Assembly (NCBI GenBank): GCA_903813345.2
Contig: CAIIXF020000004.1
Span: 22,817,985 to 22,881,984 of the forward strand
Source of the DNA: Owenia fusiformis
Lineage: Eukaryota; Annelida; Polychaeta; Sabellida; Oweniidae
DNA: 64,000 nt
Direction of reading: 5' to 3'
Shown: in pieces, positions 20,410-31,575 of the stretch
How the letters are laid out: the number at the start of each line of letters is the position of its first letter
Numbering within the stretch: position 1 is the stretch's first letter
Translations under genes and position numbers: made by a program
Notes under the pieces: generated by a model
The model's database searches: none
The model's input: the letters and a program-made list of their open reading frames with translations, nothing else
What the model was told of the DNA's origin: nothing

Positions 20410-21385
20410 ATGTAGCATTCAGCTTTACAGTAAAATAAGAAATGTTCTACTGTTTCTGTCTCAAATGAGTCACACATTGAACATAATTTGGATTTGTTAT
20501 CTCCTCCACGATATTTACTATTGAGCATATGTTCCCCAGTTAACAGTTTAAACATATTAGGTTTCAGTGTATTAAAGTTCAATTTACGAAAGTGATTTAA
20601 ACCACTGTACATTAGGCTTTTTGTATATGTTCTCTGGAGTTGAACATCTGAGACTTTTGACAGAACCATCCACAGGGCTGTCAACTTGGGACCACCTAAT
20701 ATGAGTGACTTACAAATGTTGGACACCTAAGTCCAAATCTGAACACTTTTGTCCAAATTTTGAACACCTTTGGCCAACTTTTAAACACCTTTGGCCAAAG
20801 TTTGAGCACCTTTGCCAAACTTTGATCACCTCAAATTTTCGCGCTCGCTACGCTCGCGATGTCGTCAACGGGAGGGGGGGGGGGGGGGGGGGGGGGGTAG
20901 GTACGAAAATGTTTAATTAACATGCGTGACATATACGGGATTCGCGTGACAAATCCGAACAAATTGCGTTCGGTTTTTTCCGACGTTCGTATTTTCACCG
21001 TATCGTAAACATATTTTGGAAAATTTTCTACAGAAATATTTTTGCTTGACAATTACCAGGTAAAATGCGTATTTGCGTGACATTTTCTGTCACGCAAAAA
21101 AAACTGGCGTGACTTCAAATTCTTCAGCAAATGCGTGACAAATACGCAAATTGCGGGACAGTTGACAGGCCTGCATCCATTTCCATGCATATTTACTAAT
21201 ATCAGAGTTGCCATATAAAATGTCATGCACATCGACTCTTAAGCCATATGTCTCTACACATTGAAGCATTGCTGTTATGGGTGAAAATATGTTACATTGA
21301 TTTTCTACATTCCACAGGTAGAATATGCGATAAACACATATCGCTTTATAAGCATTTGTAAACGGAAGCTTTAGTATGCTCCAAA
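20410..21385 (-). pseudogene. LINE 3' fragment (C-terminal domain), split by a MITE
   Basis: The minus-strand frame after the RT domain is recognisable on both sides of an insertion: KYAWKW at about 21175-21200, and LSKVSDVQLQRTY from 20676 down. It includes a CCHC-like CSMCDSFETETVEHFLFYC, the C-terminal zinc-binding motif of many non-LTR retrotransposons. No RT YADD box is left. The Crypton 5' end lies directly next to its truncated 3' end. Confidence 0.7.
20676..21170. mobile_element. ~495 bp MITE inserted in the LINE fragment
   Basis: The ends are CAGGGCTGTCAACT on the left and the complement of CAGGCCTGTCAACT on the right, with CATCCA on both outer sides. Removing it rejoins the LINE frame. 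The interior has four phased repeats of TTTGGCCAA..GAACACC and a run of 23 or more G (20872-20896), plus repeated GCGTGAC words. Confidence 0.8.
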
Positions 21386-21452
21386 GAAATGTCAGGCTTA
21401 AAAAATCTATGTACAGATCGACAACATATTATTATCCCAACGAACGAAGTTC
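21386..21452. other. junction between LINE fragment and minisatellite
   Basis: No feature is seen. Confidence 0.3.
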
Positions 21453-22730
21453 TAACTCAGGGGACCCATAATCATATTTTAGGACTATGTAGCAAAACCA
21501 TCAGGATATATGCCTTACATCCTACTTTAAGGACCCATAATCATATTTTAGGACTATATGGTAAAACCTCCAGGACCCATATTTAGGATATATGCCTTAC
21601 ATCTCACTCAGGGGACCCATAATTATATTTTAGGACTATGTAGCAAAACCATCAGGATATATGCCTTACATCCTACTCTAAGGACCCATAATCATATTTT
21701 AGGACTATATGGTAAAACCTCCAGGATCTTACTCAAAGGACCCATAATCATATTTTAGGACTATGTAGCAAAACCTCCAGGACCCATATTTCAGATATAT
21801 GCCTCACATCTAACTCAGGGGACCCATAATCATGTTTTAGGACTTTGAAGCAAATCCTCCAGGACCCATATTTCAGATATATGCCTTGCATCTAACTCAG
21901 GGGACCCATAATCATATTTTAGGACTATGTAGCAAAACCATCAGGATATATGCCTTACATCCTACTGTAAGGACCCATAATCATATTTTAGGACTATATG
22001 GTAAAACCTCCAGGACCCATATTTCAGATATATGCCTCACATCTAACTCAGGGGACCCATAATCATGTTTTAGGACTTTATAGCATAATCTCCAAGACCC
22101 ATATTTCAGATATATGCCTCACATCTAACTCAGGGGACCCATAATCATGTTTTAGGACTTTATAGCATAACTTCCAGGACCCATATTTCAGAAATATGCC
22201 TCACATCTAACTCAGGGGACCCATAATCATGTATTAGGACTTTGTAGCAAATCCTCCAGGACCCATACTTCAGATATATGCCTTGCATCTAACTCAGGGG
22301 ACCCATAATCATATTTTAGGACTATGTAGCAAAACCATCAGGATATATGCCTTACATCCTACTCTAAGGACCCATAATCATATTTTAGGACTATATGGTA
22401 AAACCTCCAGGACCCATATTTCAGATATATGCCTTGCATCTAAATTAGGGGACCCATAATCATATTTTAGGACTCAGTGTAGCAAAACCAGCAGGACCCA
22501 TATTTAAGATATGTGGCTACATCAGGAGTCCCATAATCATATTTTAGGACTTTGTGGCAAAGCTAGGACTATAGCCTACAGTCAAAACCTTAGGATTCAT
22601 ATTTAAGATATTACATCTAACCTGGGGGATTCATAGCCATATTTTAGGACTGGAGTAAAACCTTCAGAACCCATTTTAAATTATATGACTGGCATCTAAC
22701 CAAGGGGATCCATAACTAAGGAATAAAGTC
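21453..22730. repeat. minisatellite, about 16 units of 70 and 82 bp
   Basis: Units begin GGACCCATAATCAT, followed by TTTTAGGACT, and end TATATGCCT.ACATC.. Two forms alternate: a short form with AAAACCATCAGGATATATG, and a longer one with AAACCTCCAGGACCCATATTTCAGATATATG. The right-hand units (22500-22730) are the most decayed. Open frames with repeated THNHILGL words (21389-21758) are by-products. Confidence 0.9.
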
Positions 22731-22943
22731 CCAAGATTTTATGATTCATGGCGTAACATATGACCGAAAATTTAATTCTGTCCATTGTCAAGAGACAGAA
22801 ATCACAGAGCGATTGTTTCAATTTCAAATATTTTTGGCTCATGTCATTCCTTGTCATGTCTATTTCCTAAAAATCACAAAAGTACATACTTTATTCAAGG
22901 AAAACGAAAGATTTTTACAATAATGTATTATTTTTCTATAAAA
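22731..22943. repeat. single arm related to the hairpin at 25931-26072
   Basis: The segment 22718-22810 (ATTTTATGATTCATGGCGTAA, then GACCGAAAATTTAATTCTG and TCAAGAGACAGAAATCACAG) is an inverted, diverged copy of 25976-26070. It could be a terminal repeat shared by related elements. Confidence 0.6.
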
Positions 22944-22952
22944 ATGGTTACC

Positions 22953-24163
22953 AGGGTGTTTCATTTTTTGGAATGTTTTTTTCTGATCAAGTTGCTATTC
23001 ATACATTATGATCTATGGTTAGTAGGGACCGCACAAATAAAAATTTCAGCCAAATCGGACATCGTTTGCCTCACCCCCTCAAGCCATCTTTATTTGACAC
23101 ATTTAGCATGAATACATTAGATTCAATTATGAAACATGTACTAAGTTGAAAACTGACATATAAAATAGGTGGAGTCCTATATTCTAGTAATAAATGTATT
23201 ACAATGTCAAGTGACATTTGAAGATGTTTTGATTGCATTGATTTGCTTTCTATTGATACATGTTTCTAACACTATAAAGTGTTATTAAAAATATGAAATA
23301 GTACTTAGTCATTATAATTAGTTGTATTAAAATATCAGAAATAGCATGGAAATGATATTAGAATCCTTCTTTGAACCGTACAAGCTGTCATCATTTGCTT
23401 GAAGCTACAAATATAAAAAAGATGAGACCATAAAAAGATGTGTAGTGGATCAAAATTGACACAAAAAGTTTGATATCTCTGGATTCAGTAGTCATAAAAT
23501 GATGTATAATGGCTCTTTAGAAAGGCCTTCTTATGTATTTTATGTAAGAAGCCATAATACAACATTTTATGACAACTGAATCCAGGTATATCAAACTGTT
23601 TGTGTTAATTCTGATCTGCGACACACTTTATTAGTCTCATCTATTTTATATTTGTAGCTTCAAGCAAAAGATGACAGCTTTTACAGCTCAAACAAGTAAT
23701 CTAAAGTCATCTCGTTGCTATTTGTGATATTTTAATGCAACTATTATAAGGACTAAGTACTATTTCATATTTTTAATAATACTTTATAGTTCCCTATCCC
23801 TGGAAAAATATAAGAAAGTCAGCGTCATCAATTTTATCTTTTTGGAGCATAAAGTTAGAAACATGTATCAATAGAAAGCAAATCAATGCATTAAAAATAT
23901 CTTCAAATGTCACTTGACATTGTAATTCATTTATTACTAGAATATAGGACTCAACCTATTTTATATGTCAGTTTTCAATTTAGTACATGTATCATGATTG
24001 AATCGAATGTATTCATGCTAAATGTGTCAAATAAAGATGGCTTGAGGGGGACCGATTTGGCTGAAATTATTTTTTGGACAGCCCCTACTAACCATAGATC
24101 ATAATGTATGAATAGCAACTTGATCAGAAAAAAATTCCAAAAATGAAACACCCTAATGGTCAG
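22953..24163. mobile_element. 1.2 kb foldback element (arms about 570 bp)
   Basis: The left arm starts AGGGTGTTTCATTTTTTGG and the right arm ends with the complement of AGGGTGTTTCATTTTTGG plus nine extra bases. The arms pair, with scattered mismatches, down to a centre near 23545 (CTTCTTATG..TAAGAAG). ATGGTTACC stands outside both ends (22944-22952 and 24164-24172), a likely 9 bp target duplication. No transposase is encoded. Confidence 0.85.
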
Positions 24164-24172
24164 ATGGTTACC

Positions 24173-24650
24173 ATTCTTATTATTTGGGAGAATTTAAACA
24201 TTTTTCACCCATTCTTGCACTTTGAATCATTAATAACTTAACCAATTTATAACATATTGTTAATCTTTTGGGATATATTGTATTTGATATTGTAAGCAAT
24301 AGATTGGTAGGTCAATTATGCACATTGCTTGTAATTTTGTCACCCCCTATAGACATTCTGCCTTTAAGAAGTAAAAGTGGTCATACAAACTCCAATATAG
24401 ACCACTAAATCAATTGTTCTAGCTATTGTGACGTCATGTATCATATTAAAATCATATTTATTTCATCACATGTTTGGGCGATGTCTATATTTGTGCCTTA
24501 GACACTCCTGTTGTATTGAATTGTTTTTATTTTTTCAGATCCATGTCAGGTCCATTTTGACATATGGAGAAAGGGAGATGAATAAGAGAATCATAATAAG
24601 GGGAATGTTATGCCATTATGCAGTGAAGATGTCATTAAAGTCACTTAGAA
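24173..24650. other. non-coding stretch
   Basis: AT-rich; no gene or repeat that I can support. Confidence 0.4.
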
Positions 24651-25025
24651 GATCCATGTGCAGTATGGCAAGTGATTTTAGACGGTCATATCTTTCACCA
24701 TGAGTACTTCCTGGGCATAAATACAGTGGTTTTTATTAAAACAATATATTTTTCTTTCAATTTAACTATACCGCATTTCAATACACTGATACACATCCCC
24801 TTTTCAGAAGTTGTTAATATAGAGCAGAAGATACTTTTGGTATATATAAATTGAGAAAAACAAGATTCTCGTTTTAGAAAAAAAGCCTTACATTTTTGAA
24901 AAAGTGACAAGGTGGAGTCCTAATCCATAGTTTTTCAGAGAGTTGGATTGCTATTTTACTATCATGGGGTACTTATGGTGAAAGATATGACTGTCTAAAA
25001 TCACTTGCCATACTGCACATGGACC
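24651..25025. mobile_element. MITE with GGTCCATGTGCAGTATGGC-type ends, copy 1
   Basis: Inverted ends of about 58 bases: GATCCATGTGCAGTATGGC.. and ..GCCATACTGCACATGGACC, each followed inward by AAGTGATTTTAGAC..TCATATCTTTCACCAT. The same family is at 57636-58315, and its right half is repeated at 31576-31791 by the tandem duplication. Confidence 0.8.
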
Positions 25026-25309
25026 TTTTACAATGTTAGTCCTGCAACATACAAAATAAATCCAGACGTTCACTTTTGAGGGTTGTGAAGACTGAAAAGC
25101 AGGATGAGTGCTACACTTTGTTCTGGGATAACTCCTTCAGGACTGCAGATGTTCAGTGCAAAAACTTTGAAAAAATATTGAAATGATGCTGTTGAATCTT
25201 ATTATATTATCCCATCGACAAGGTTTGAGAGCGATGTAGAATGGCCACCATAAACTACCAGTTGCCAGATTTGGTTCATATTTTGTATGGTGATGCCTCA
25301 CAACATGAT

Positions 25310-25680
25310 AGTAATTCGAACATGACTGTTTTCACGCCTTCTATAAACTGTAAACAAAGTCAACATTTTACCCGGGGAATATCGTGAAGAATTCCCCTTG
25401 TAATACCTGTAATGTGTGATGTCATAATGGCGGATCGTTGTAATGGCGGACCATAATCATGAATATTCAAAACATTTTGGTGAGTTTTCATGTTCAAATC
25501 GTAATATAGACCTTAGAGCAGGGGTAATATCGTCGAATACACCACTTAGCAGCTTAGGGCTGGGTAAAAAAGCTTTCGAACCACTCACTCCCTTCCACTC
25601 GGTCGTTCGGGATACAGAAAACGTTTGTGCCTAGCCCTGCGGGGTGTATTACCCCTGCTCTGAGGTCTTTATTTCTTTAT
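25310..25680. repeat. hairpin-bearing MITE-like repeat, copy in unit 1
   Basis: It has AGAGCAGGGGTAATATCG..AGGGTGTATTACCCCTGCTCT-type arms around 25512-25672 and belongs to the family at 9760-10330. The second copy is at about 32075-32445. Small ORFs beginning MADHNHEY are by-products. Confidence 0.7.
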
Positions 25681-25930
25681 TCTCACTTATTTAACAATTT
25701 AGTAGAGCACCATGTAACTTTAATGACTCAAATATCTTTATATTAATAAATTCATAAATAGGAAAGAAAAATCAGCTTTTTAAAGCCTAAACTTATGCTA
25801 TGAAGCAAAATTTGATATTTGAGTATGTATTACCACTAAAATTCATAATTGCAAATAGTTGTGTTTCTTGTCTCTGTTTATTATCATATTAGAATCGTAA
25901 CAAAGACCTCAATTTTATGATATATAAGAA

Positions 25931-26072
25931 ATATATGACCTCAAATTTTATTCTGTCCATTGCCAAATACCTCAATCGCTCTGTGACTTTGGTCTCTTGA
26001 CAATGAACAGAATAAAACTTTCGGTCATATATTACGCCATGAATCATAAAATCTTGGTCTCTATTCCTTAAG
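25931..26072. repeat. hairpin with flanking arm shared with 22718-22810
   Basis: ATATATGACCTCAAATTTTATTC pairs imperfectly with GAATAAAACTTTCGGTCATATAT across about 50 bases. It is duplicated at about 32696-32838. Confidence 0.65.
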
Positions 26073-27570
26073 TATTTTTGTTATTTCTTAAAATGACAAC
26101 CCTGTAGATGATATATTGGAATATGGCCCACACTTGTGAAGAAATTTAATTTGGACATCTTCAAAATGGCTGCAATGTTACATGAAAAAAATTAAATGTG
26201 ATCTTTGATAACTTAAATACTCCTTCAGTCCTTACATGGCTTAGACTTTTAGATGAGTGTTTTTATAAAATAATGTTTGATCAGATTTTTATGTCACCAT
26301 CAGACTACCAAAATTGTTAATAGTCTCCACCTTTTTATGGATAGTGTTTTGCGGTTGGTGTTTGGTGGTCAGTGTCTGTAACAAATAGAGTGTGATGACA
26401 TTTTGCATGTTATAAAGCCTTGTTCTAGTTCTGTCATGTCTTCTATATGATACCAAAAATATATATGGAAGTTCCTTATTATTATGGTTTAACTTACATT
26501 TCCATAGCTGATCTAACATAACTGTTACATATCAGGTTAGTTAAACCACAAATAAGATGTGAACTGGTTTAAATAATAGGGAATAACATCATATGCTTTG
26601 AGAGGTCTTAGATATCTTAGGTATCCTTAGTGAGATCTAGATATTTTACTATGGGCCGAGATACCATATATTCAAAACTGAGCATCACATAACTAATTTA
26701 TCCTAAGACAAGCAAGGTTTCACAAGTGAAGTTTTCATATCCAGAGTGTTCTACAGTTCTACAAAGTGTTCTCATTCGCGTTATTTTCGAGAAATCCATC
26801 AACATTTTGGTCAAGAAAAAATCTAGTGGATCCATTTTGACAGTTATGCTAATTGCAGGATATTCTTACAAATTGGCTTGGCTTTTTCTACATTGCACAA
26901 AATATTTTCCTAGGAATACTTTGGGGTGAGTTACACAGCAGCAGATATAGCGGAAGATAATATATATACCCCAGTATATGTTGCACTCCTCCAAGATATC
27001 AAGATATCAATTCTTTATCCCGATGTTATGTGTCTGCTGAAACCTCACTTGTCATAGAATAAGATGATGTATCTTCTTGTAACAACAAATAAGTAAATTG
27101 TATTCAATAATTCACAGTTTATTTTATTATACTGAATCACTAAAATAAATTACATTTATGTCACAAAAAAAAAAAATAATGCTTGTATCTTTATTTATTC
27201 CATCAAAAGACTTTCAGCGATATGGCATTACAAAGCTATTAAAGGCATTTTTATGTTTTTAAAACAATTTCAGTGTTTGTTATTGTAAGTTTCCATTTAC
27301 TAGTATTAAACATAGTCTCTTGGAAAATGTAGCATGGTACCAATGGTCTAGAAGGTGATTTGTCATTTGAGTCATAACTTCTCCCTTACTTCTATATGAG
27401 CATAATTTTAGAGTTTCTGAAATATTAATTTTGCCTAGCTTGTATAATTTTCTCTCAGAAAGCAATCAGTGATCAAATGTACCTCTACTTTAATATTACA
27501 TTTTTATTTCATTTTCAAATTATTGATTAGGGGTAATGATTGAAGTGTTCATGGATAACAGTGTTTATAA
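26073..27570. other. non-coding flank of the Gypsy insertion, unit 1
   Basis: AT-rich, with an A run near 27164-27175. No gene is supported: the small ORFs (26289-26519, 26726-26929, 27280-27465) show no motif and recur identically in unit 2. Confidence 0.4.
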
Positions 27571-27826
27571 TGTGAACGTGGGGAAATCACAAAAACTAAG
27601 AATATGTATCGGCTTTAAATGTTTTTATTCTCCAACGTCACTAAGGACTAGAAACACTCCTTTATCATAACATACATGTACAACCTCTGCTTATGCAGAT
27701 ATCGTCTCAAAATTCATTCAGAATTTGAAAATACATGTGATGCAAACTAAACATGGCCGCCCAACACTGTACAAAAAGACCTTTACATATACGCTATTCC
27801 CGGGAAACATTTCCCGCACTATCACA
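27571..27826 (-). repeat. Gypsy 3' LTR, unit 1 copy (256 bp)
   Basis: Identical to 34337-34592 and 42550-42805. On the minus strand it runs TGTGATAGTGCGGG..CACGTTCACA. Confidence 0.9.
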
Positions 27827-27842
27827 TTTGCCCCCCTTTTAC
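27827..27842 (-). promoter_or_regulatory. Gypsy polypurine tract, unit 1
   Basis: The minus strand reads GTAAAAGGGGGGCAAA directly before the LTR start TGTGATAG. Confidence 0.75.
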
Positions 27843-27973
27843 TTATGAATCGTCCCGATATCATTGACTTAACTTTTACCAACTTGACTTACAGTGACTT
27901 GACATCTACCAAACTGAGTTCACAACTAACTTTATACTACTACTCAAGTTTTACTTCAAATAACTTTACACTA

Positions 27974-28594
27974 CTATGTTAGTTTAGTAATTGCTGCGCA
28001 ATAATTCTCAAAGATGTTGCATTGTCTAGTGAAACCATCTTTTAACACACTCAACTTATCTTGAGGCTCAAGTACTTGCAACTTATTGCAACAGCTTCTT
28101 GGCAAGTTATACGGATTTTTATGTCTCCCTTTATTTGGCCTCTTGCTTCGTCTAAGACTGACTACTGATACATCTGAAGAAGAGGATGACGATGGATCAT
28201 CTTCATCTTCTACATTAAGTGTCTTGTGAATAATTGGTCTGTGAATCCTTTGTTGTTCACTTTTGAAATCTTCACTTGTTCCTGCACTATCAGAATCCGT
28301 AATGGGCTGAATCCCAAATAATGAATCACTAGAAGTCTCATCTGACCCCACAGAGTCTACTTGTTCCTCATGTGAGTCTAGAGCATTATCAGACTTCACA
28401 GCGTCTACTGGTTCTTGCAAGTGCTGTTTGTATAACAGATTACTTCTGTTGACTGTTTGTGTTTTTCCACCATCGACAGGCGTTATTTCATAAACATTTC
28501 CATCAGGGTTAATCCTCCTAATAATCTTGTAAGGAAGGGGATTCCACATGTCTTTCACTTTGTGCCTCTCTCTAAATCTATTCTTGAGGAACAC
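27974..28594 (-). pseudogene. Gypsy integrase C-terminal region, unit 1
   Basis: Copy of 34740-35360, with the same -1 frame break relative to the integrase ORF. See that entry. Confidence 0.75.
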
Positions 28595-29538
28595 AGTACT
28601 CCCAACGGTATATCTTCATCTGTGGCACATTTATTGAGTCGCTCTTGTCGTTTATGGGCTTCATTCTTCAGATTAAGATTGACCACCTTAAAGACAGTAA
28701 AGAGTTTTACTTGTTGTTTACTGACCCATTCAGTCAAAGGCATTGTATCCTCCTGTTTTTGGAATAAAACAACATCTACAGGCAGATGGGGCTCTCGACC
28801 AAAGAAGAGGTAGTATGGAGAGAAACCTGTAGCTGAATGTGGTGTGGCATTGTAGGCAAATACTAATTCTGACAGATACAGGTGCCACTTGTTCTTTTTC
28901 TCCTCAGCAAGAGTCTTAAGTCGGTCATGCATAGTTCGATTAAAACGCTCACACTGTCCGTTTCCCTGAGGCCAATACGGTGTTGTACGTGTCTTCTTTA
29001 TATCATAGAGCTTACATAACTCTGCTACAACATTACTCTCGAAGTTCCTTCCCCTATCTGAGTGTATCTTCTTAGGAACACCATAAACATTGAAGTAGTT
29101 TGACACCAAAGTCTTGGCAACAGTAACTGCACTCTGGTCCTTTGTTGGGAATGCCTGTGAAAATTTGGTAAATACATCTGTAAGCACCAGCACATCTTCC
29201 TTCCCACTGCTTGATTTGTCTAGCTTGTCAAAATCAATGGCTAAGATATCCAGTGGTCGGCTTGCCAACAAGGATGTGCGGTATGGTCGGACTATTGGTG
29301 GTTTTGATTTGGCCATTGTACATCGCTCGCACTTCTCACAATATTTTGCTATGTCTCTATACATCGTGGGCCAATAACATCGTAACTGTACCAAAGCTAG
29401 TGTCCTATCTCTTCCTTGGTGTCCCGCACTGTCATGAAGAGATGCGAGTACTGTATCCCTAAGTGATGCAGGAAGAATAACTTGAGAAGCTTTCTCTGAA
29501 TTGTAGATAACATCTCGTTTCAATATGCCATTATCCAT
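28555..29538 (-). pseudogene. Gypsy integrase, unit 1
   Basis: Identical to 35321-36304, with the HHCC zinc-binding part and the D, D, E catalytic positions. It is separated from the RT ORF by an in-frame TGA. Confidence 0.85.
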
Positions 29539-29553
29539 TGAAAGTCGTTCCCA

Positions 29554-31575
29554 TCAACGAAGGATTTTCTTTACATCTTTTGACTCATCTTTGAATTGAG
29601 CATATGTTGGCTTCTCCTTCTGTTTATACATCCATTCCTTCACATCACTTATGTCTTTGTCCTTATCCTGATGTGTTCTCATGACAACCAATCCCATTTC
29701 AGGCAATGTTGAAATTACTTCCATCTCATCCTTCACTTCAGTCTTAGATGTAAAGTCTTCTGATTTTACAGTGTTACACTCAGCAATGGCTAACGGTACA
29801 TTTGTACTTTCTGACATCTTGTCTAGGAATGGTTGGACATCTGTTTCTGATGGCACATCATGCATTCTACTAAGGGCATCAGCTACTGTGTTTTTCTTTC
29901 CTGATTTATACTGGATGACAAAATTGAACTGTGATAATTCGGACACCCATCTGGTTTCAGTCGCCCCTAGCTTGGCAGTGGTTTTCAGATACACTAAAGG
30001 GTTATTGTCTGTTTCCACAATGAACTCATTAAACATCAAATACTCCCGAAACGCTTCTGTTATTGCCCATTTCAAAGCCAGTAACTCGAGCTTCATAGAT
30101 GAGTATCGTTCCATGTTACGTTCATTGGGATGTAAGCTTCTGCTAGCGTAGGCAATAACGACTGTACGTCCCTCTTGTTTCTGACTCAGTACTGCCCCAA
30201 GTCCCTTGAAAGATGCATCTGTTTCCAGATAGAAGGATTTTTCAAAATCGGGAAAACCAAGGATTGGAGCCGTAATTAGCTTCTCTTTTAGTACAGTAAA
30301 TGCTTCAGTACACTTGTGATCCCATTTGAAATTTTCTTCCTTTTTAGGTCCTGTCTTATTTGTTGTCCCTAGCATTTTGTTCAGTGGATTTGCAATACGT
30401 GAATAGTTAGCGACAAATCGTCGATAAAAATTTGTTGTCCCAAGAAATGATCTTAACTCCTTCTGATTCTTTGGACTTTTCCACTCCTGTATGCACCTGA
30501 CTTTCTCTGGATCTGTCTCAATACCCTTGGAAGAAATTATATATCCTAAGAATTTTACCTTATCTTGGAAAAGAAAACACTTGGATGGCTTCACTTTAAG
30601 ACCTTCCTTTTCCAGCCTTGAGAACACCAAACTCAGTCGATCCAGCATTTGATCAAAATCAGCGGCATAAACCAAGATGTCGTCGAGATAAATAATCAAG
30701 GTTTCATAGGTTTGGTCACCAAATATTGCATCCATTAACCGTTGAAAACTTGCTGGTGAGTTGCAAAGACCAAACGGCATTCTCGTGAACTCATACAATC
30801 CTCCAGTCCCAACACGGAAAGCTGTCTTATGTGCGTCTTTTTCATCCATAGCACACTGCATATATCCTTGACAAAGATCCAAGCTACTGAAGTATTTTGC
30901 ACCTGACATGCATTCTAAGGCTTCATTCATTCTTGGTAGAGGATATGAATCCTTCTGGGTTTTGTTGTTGAGCGCTCGATAGTCTATGCATATCCTCAGC
31001 CCTCCGTATTTCTTTCTCACTAGTACAGCCTGGGATGCATACGGACTTGAACTTTTCTTGATTATCCCTTTAAGTAACCAGTTCTGTAAATGTTCTTTCA
31101 CTTCTGGTTGTAGTGAAGGTGGTACCCTTCTATGTGGGAGACGTATTGGTCTGTCATCAGTAGTTGGAATAGTATGGCGTACTCTGTCTGTATACCCAAC
31201 ATCATCGGAAGACTTGCTAAATATACACCTATGTCTACTCAAAAGTGTCTTTAGTTTCAACCGTTCACTTGAGCTCAAACTAATTGAAGGAGGTGGTAAT
31301 CCCTCTGGCCAAAAATTATCAGCTTCTTCACCGACAACAATATCAGATTTTCCAACAACTACACTCTGTTCTACAATTCCTATATGACACTCATTGAGCT
31401 TACTTTTGTCAATTTCATCAACATCTTCTACTCTACCTATTGGTACTTTAGGTTTTATCCAAACATCTTCATGATTTGAATTCATCAGAGGTATTGTCAC
31501 AATACCATGTTCAACCTTTGTGAAAATGCGTAAGGCAGTAACACCGGATGGTATATTACTCATGTTTGGCTCAAC
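29554..31575 (-). pseudogene. Gypsy pol (RT-RNase H), cut at the duplication junction
   Basis: Identical to the 3' two thirds of the pol ORF in unit 2. It retains RT with YLDDI and RNase H with LETDAS, but lacks gag and protease because the duplication breakpoint lies at 31575. The apparent start at 31563 is an internal Met. Confidence 0.9.

Noticed and set aside
20876-20900. Proline-rich protein on the minus strand at the G run
   Set aside because: The proline run is only the translation of the G homopolymer inside a MITE.
21453-22730. CRISPR-like or protein-repeat array
   Set aside because: The units are contiguous and similar along their whole length with no unique spacers, and the genome is eukaryotic; it is a minisatellite.
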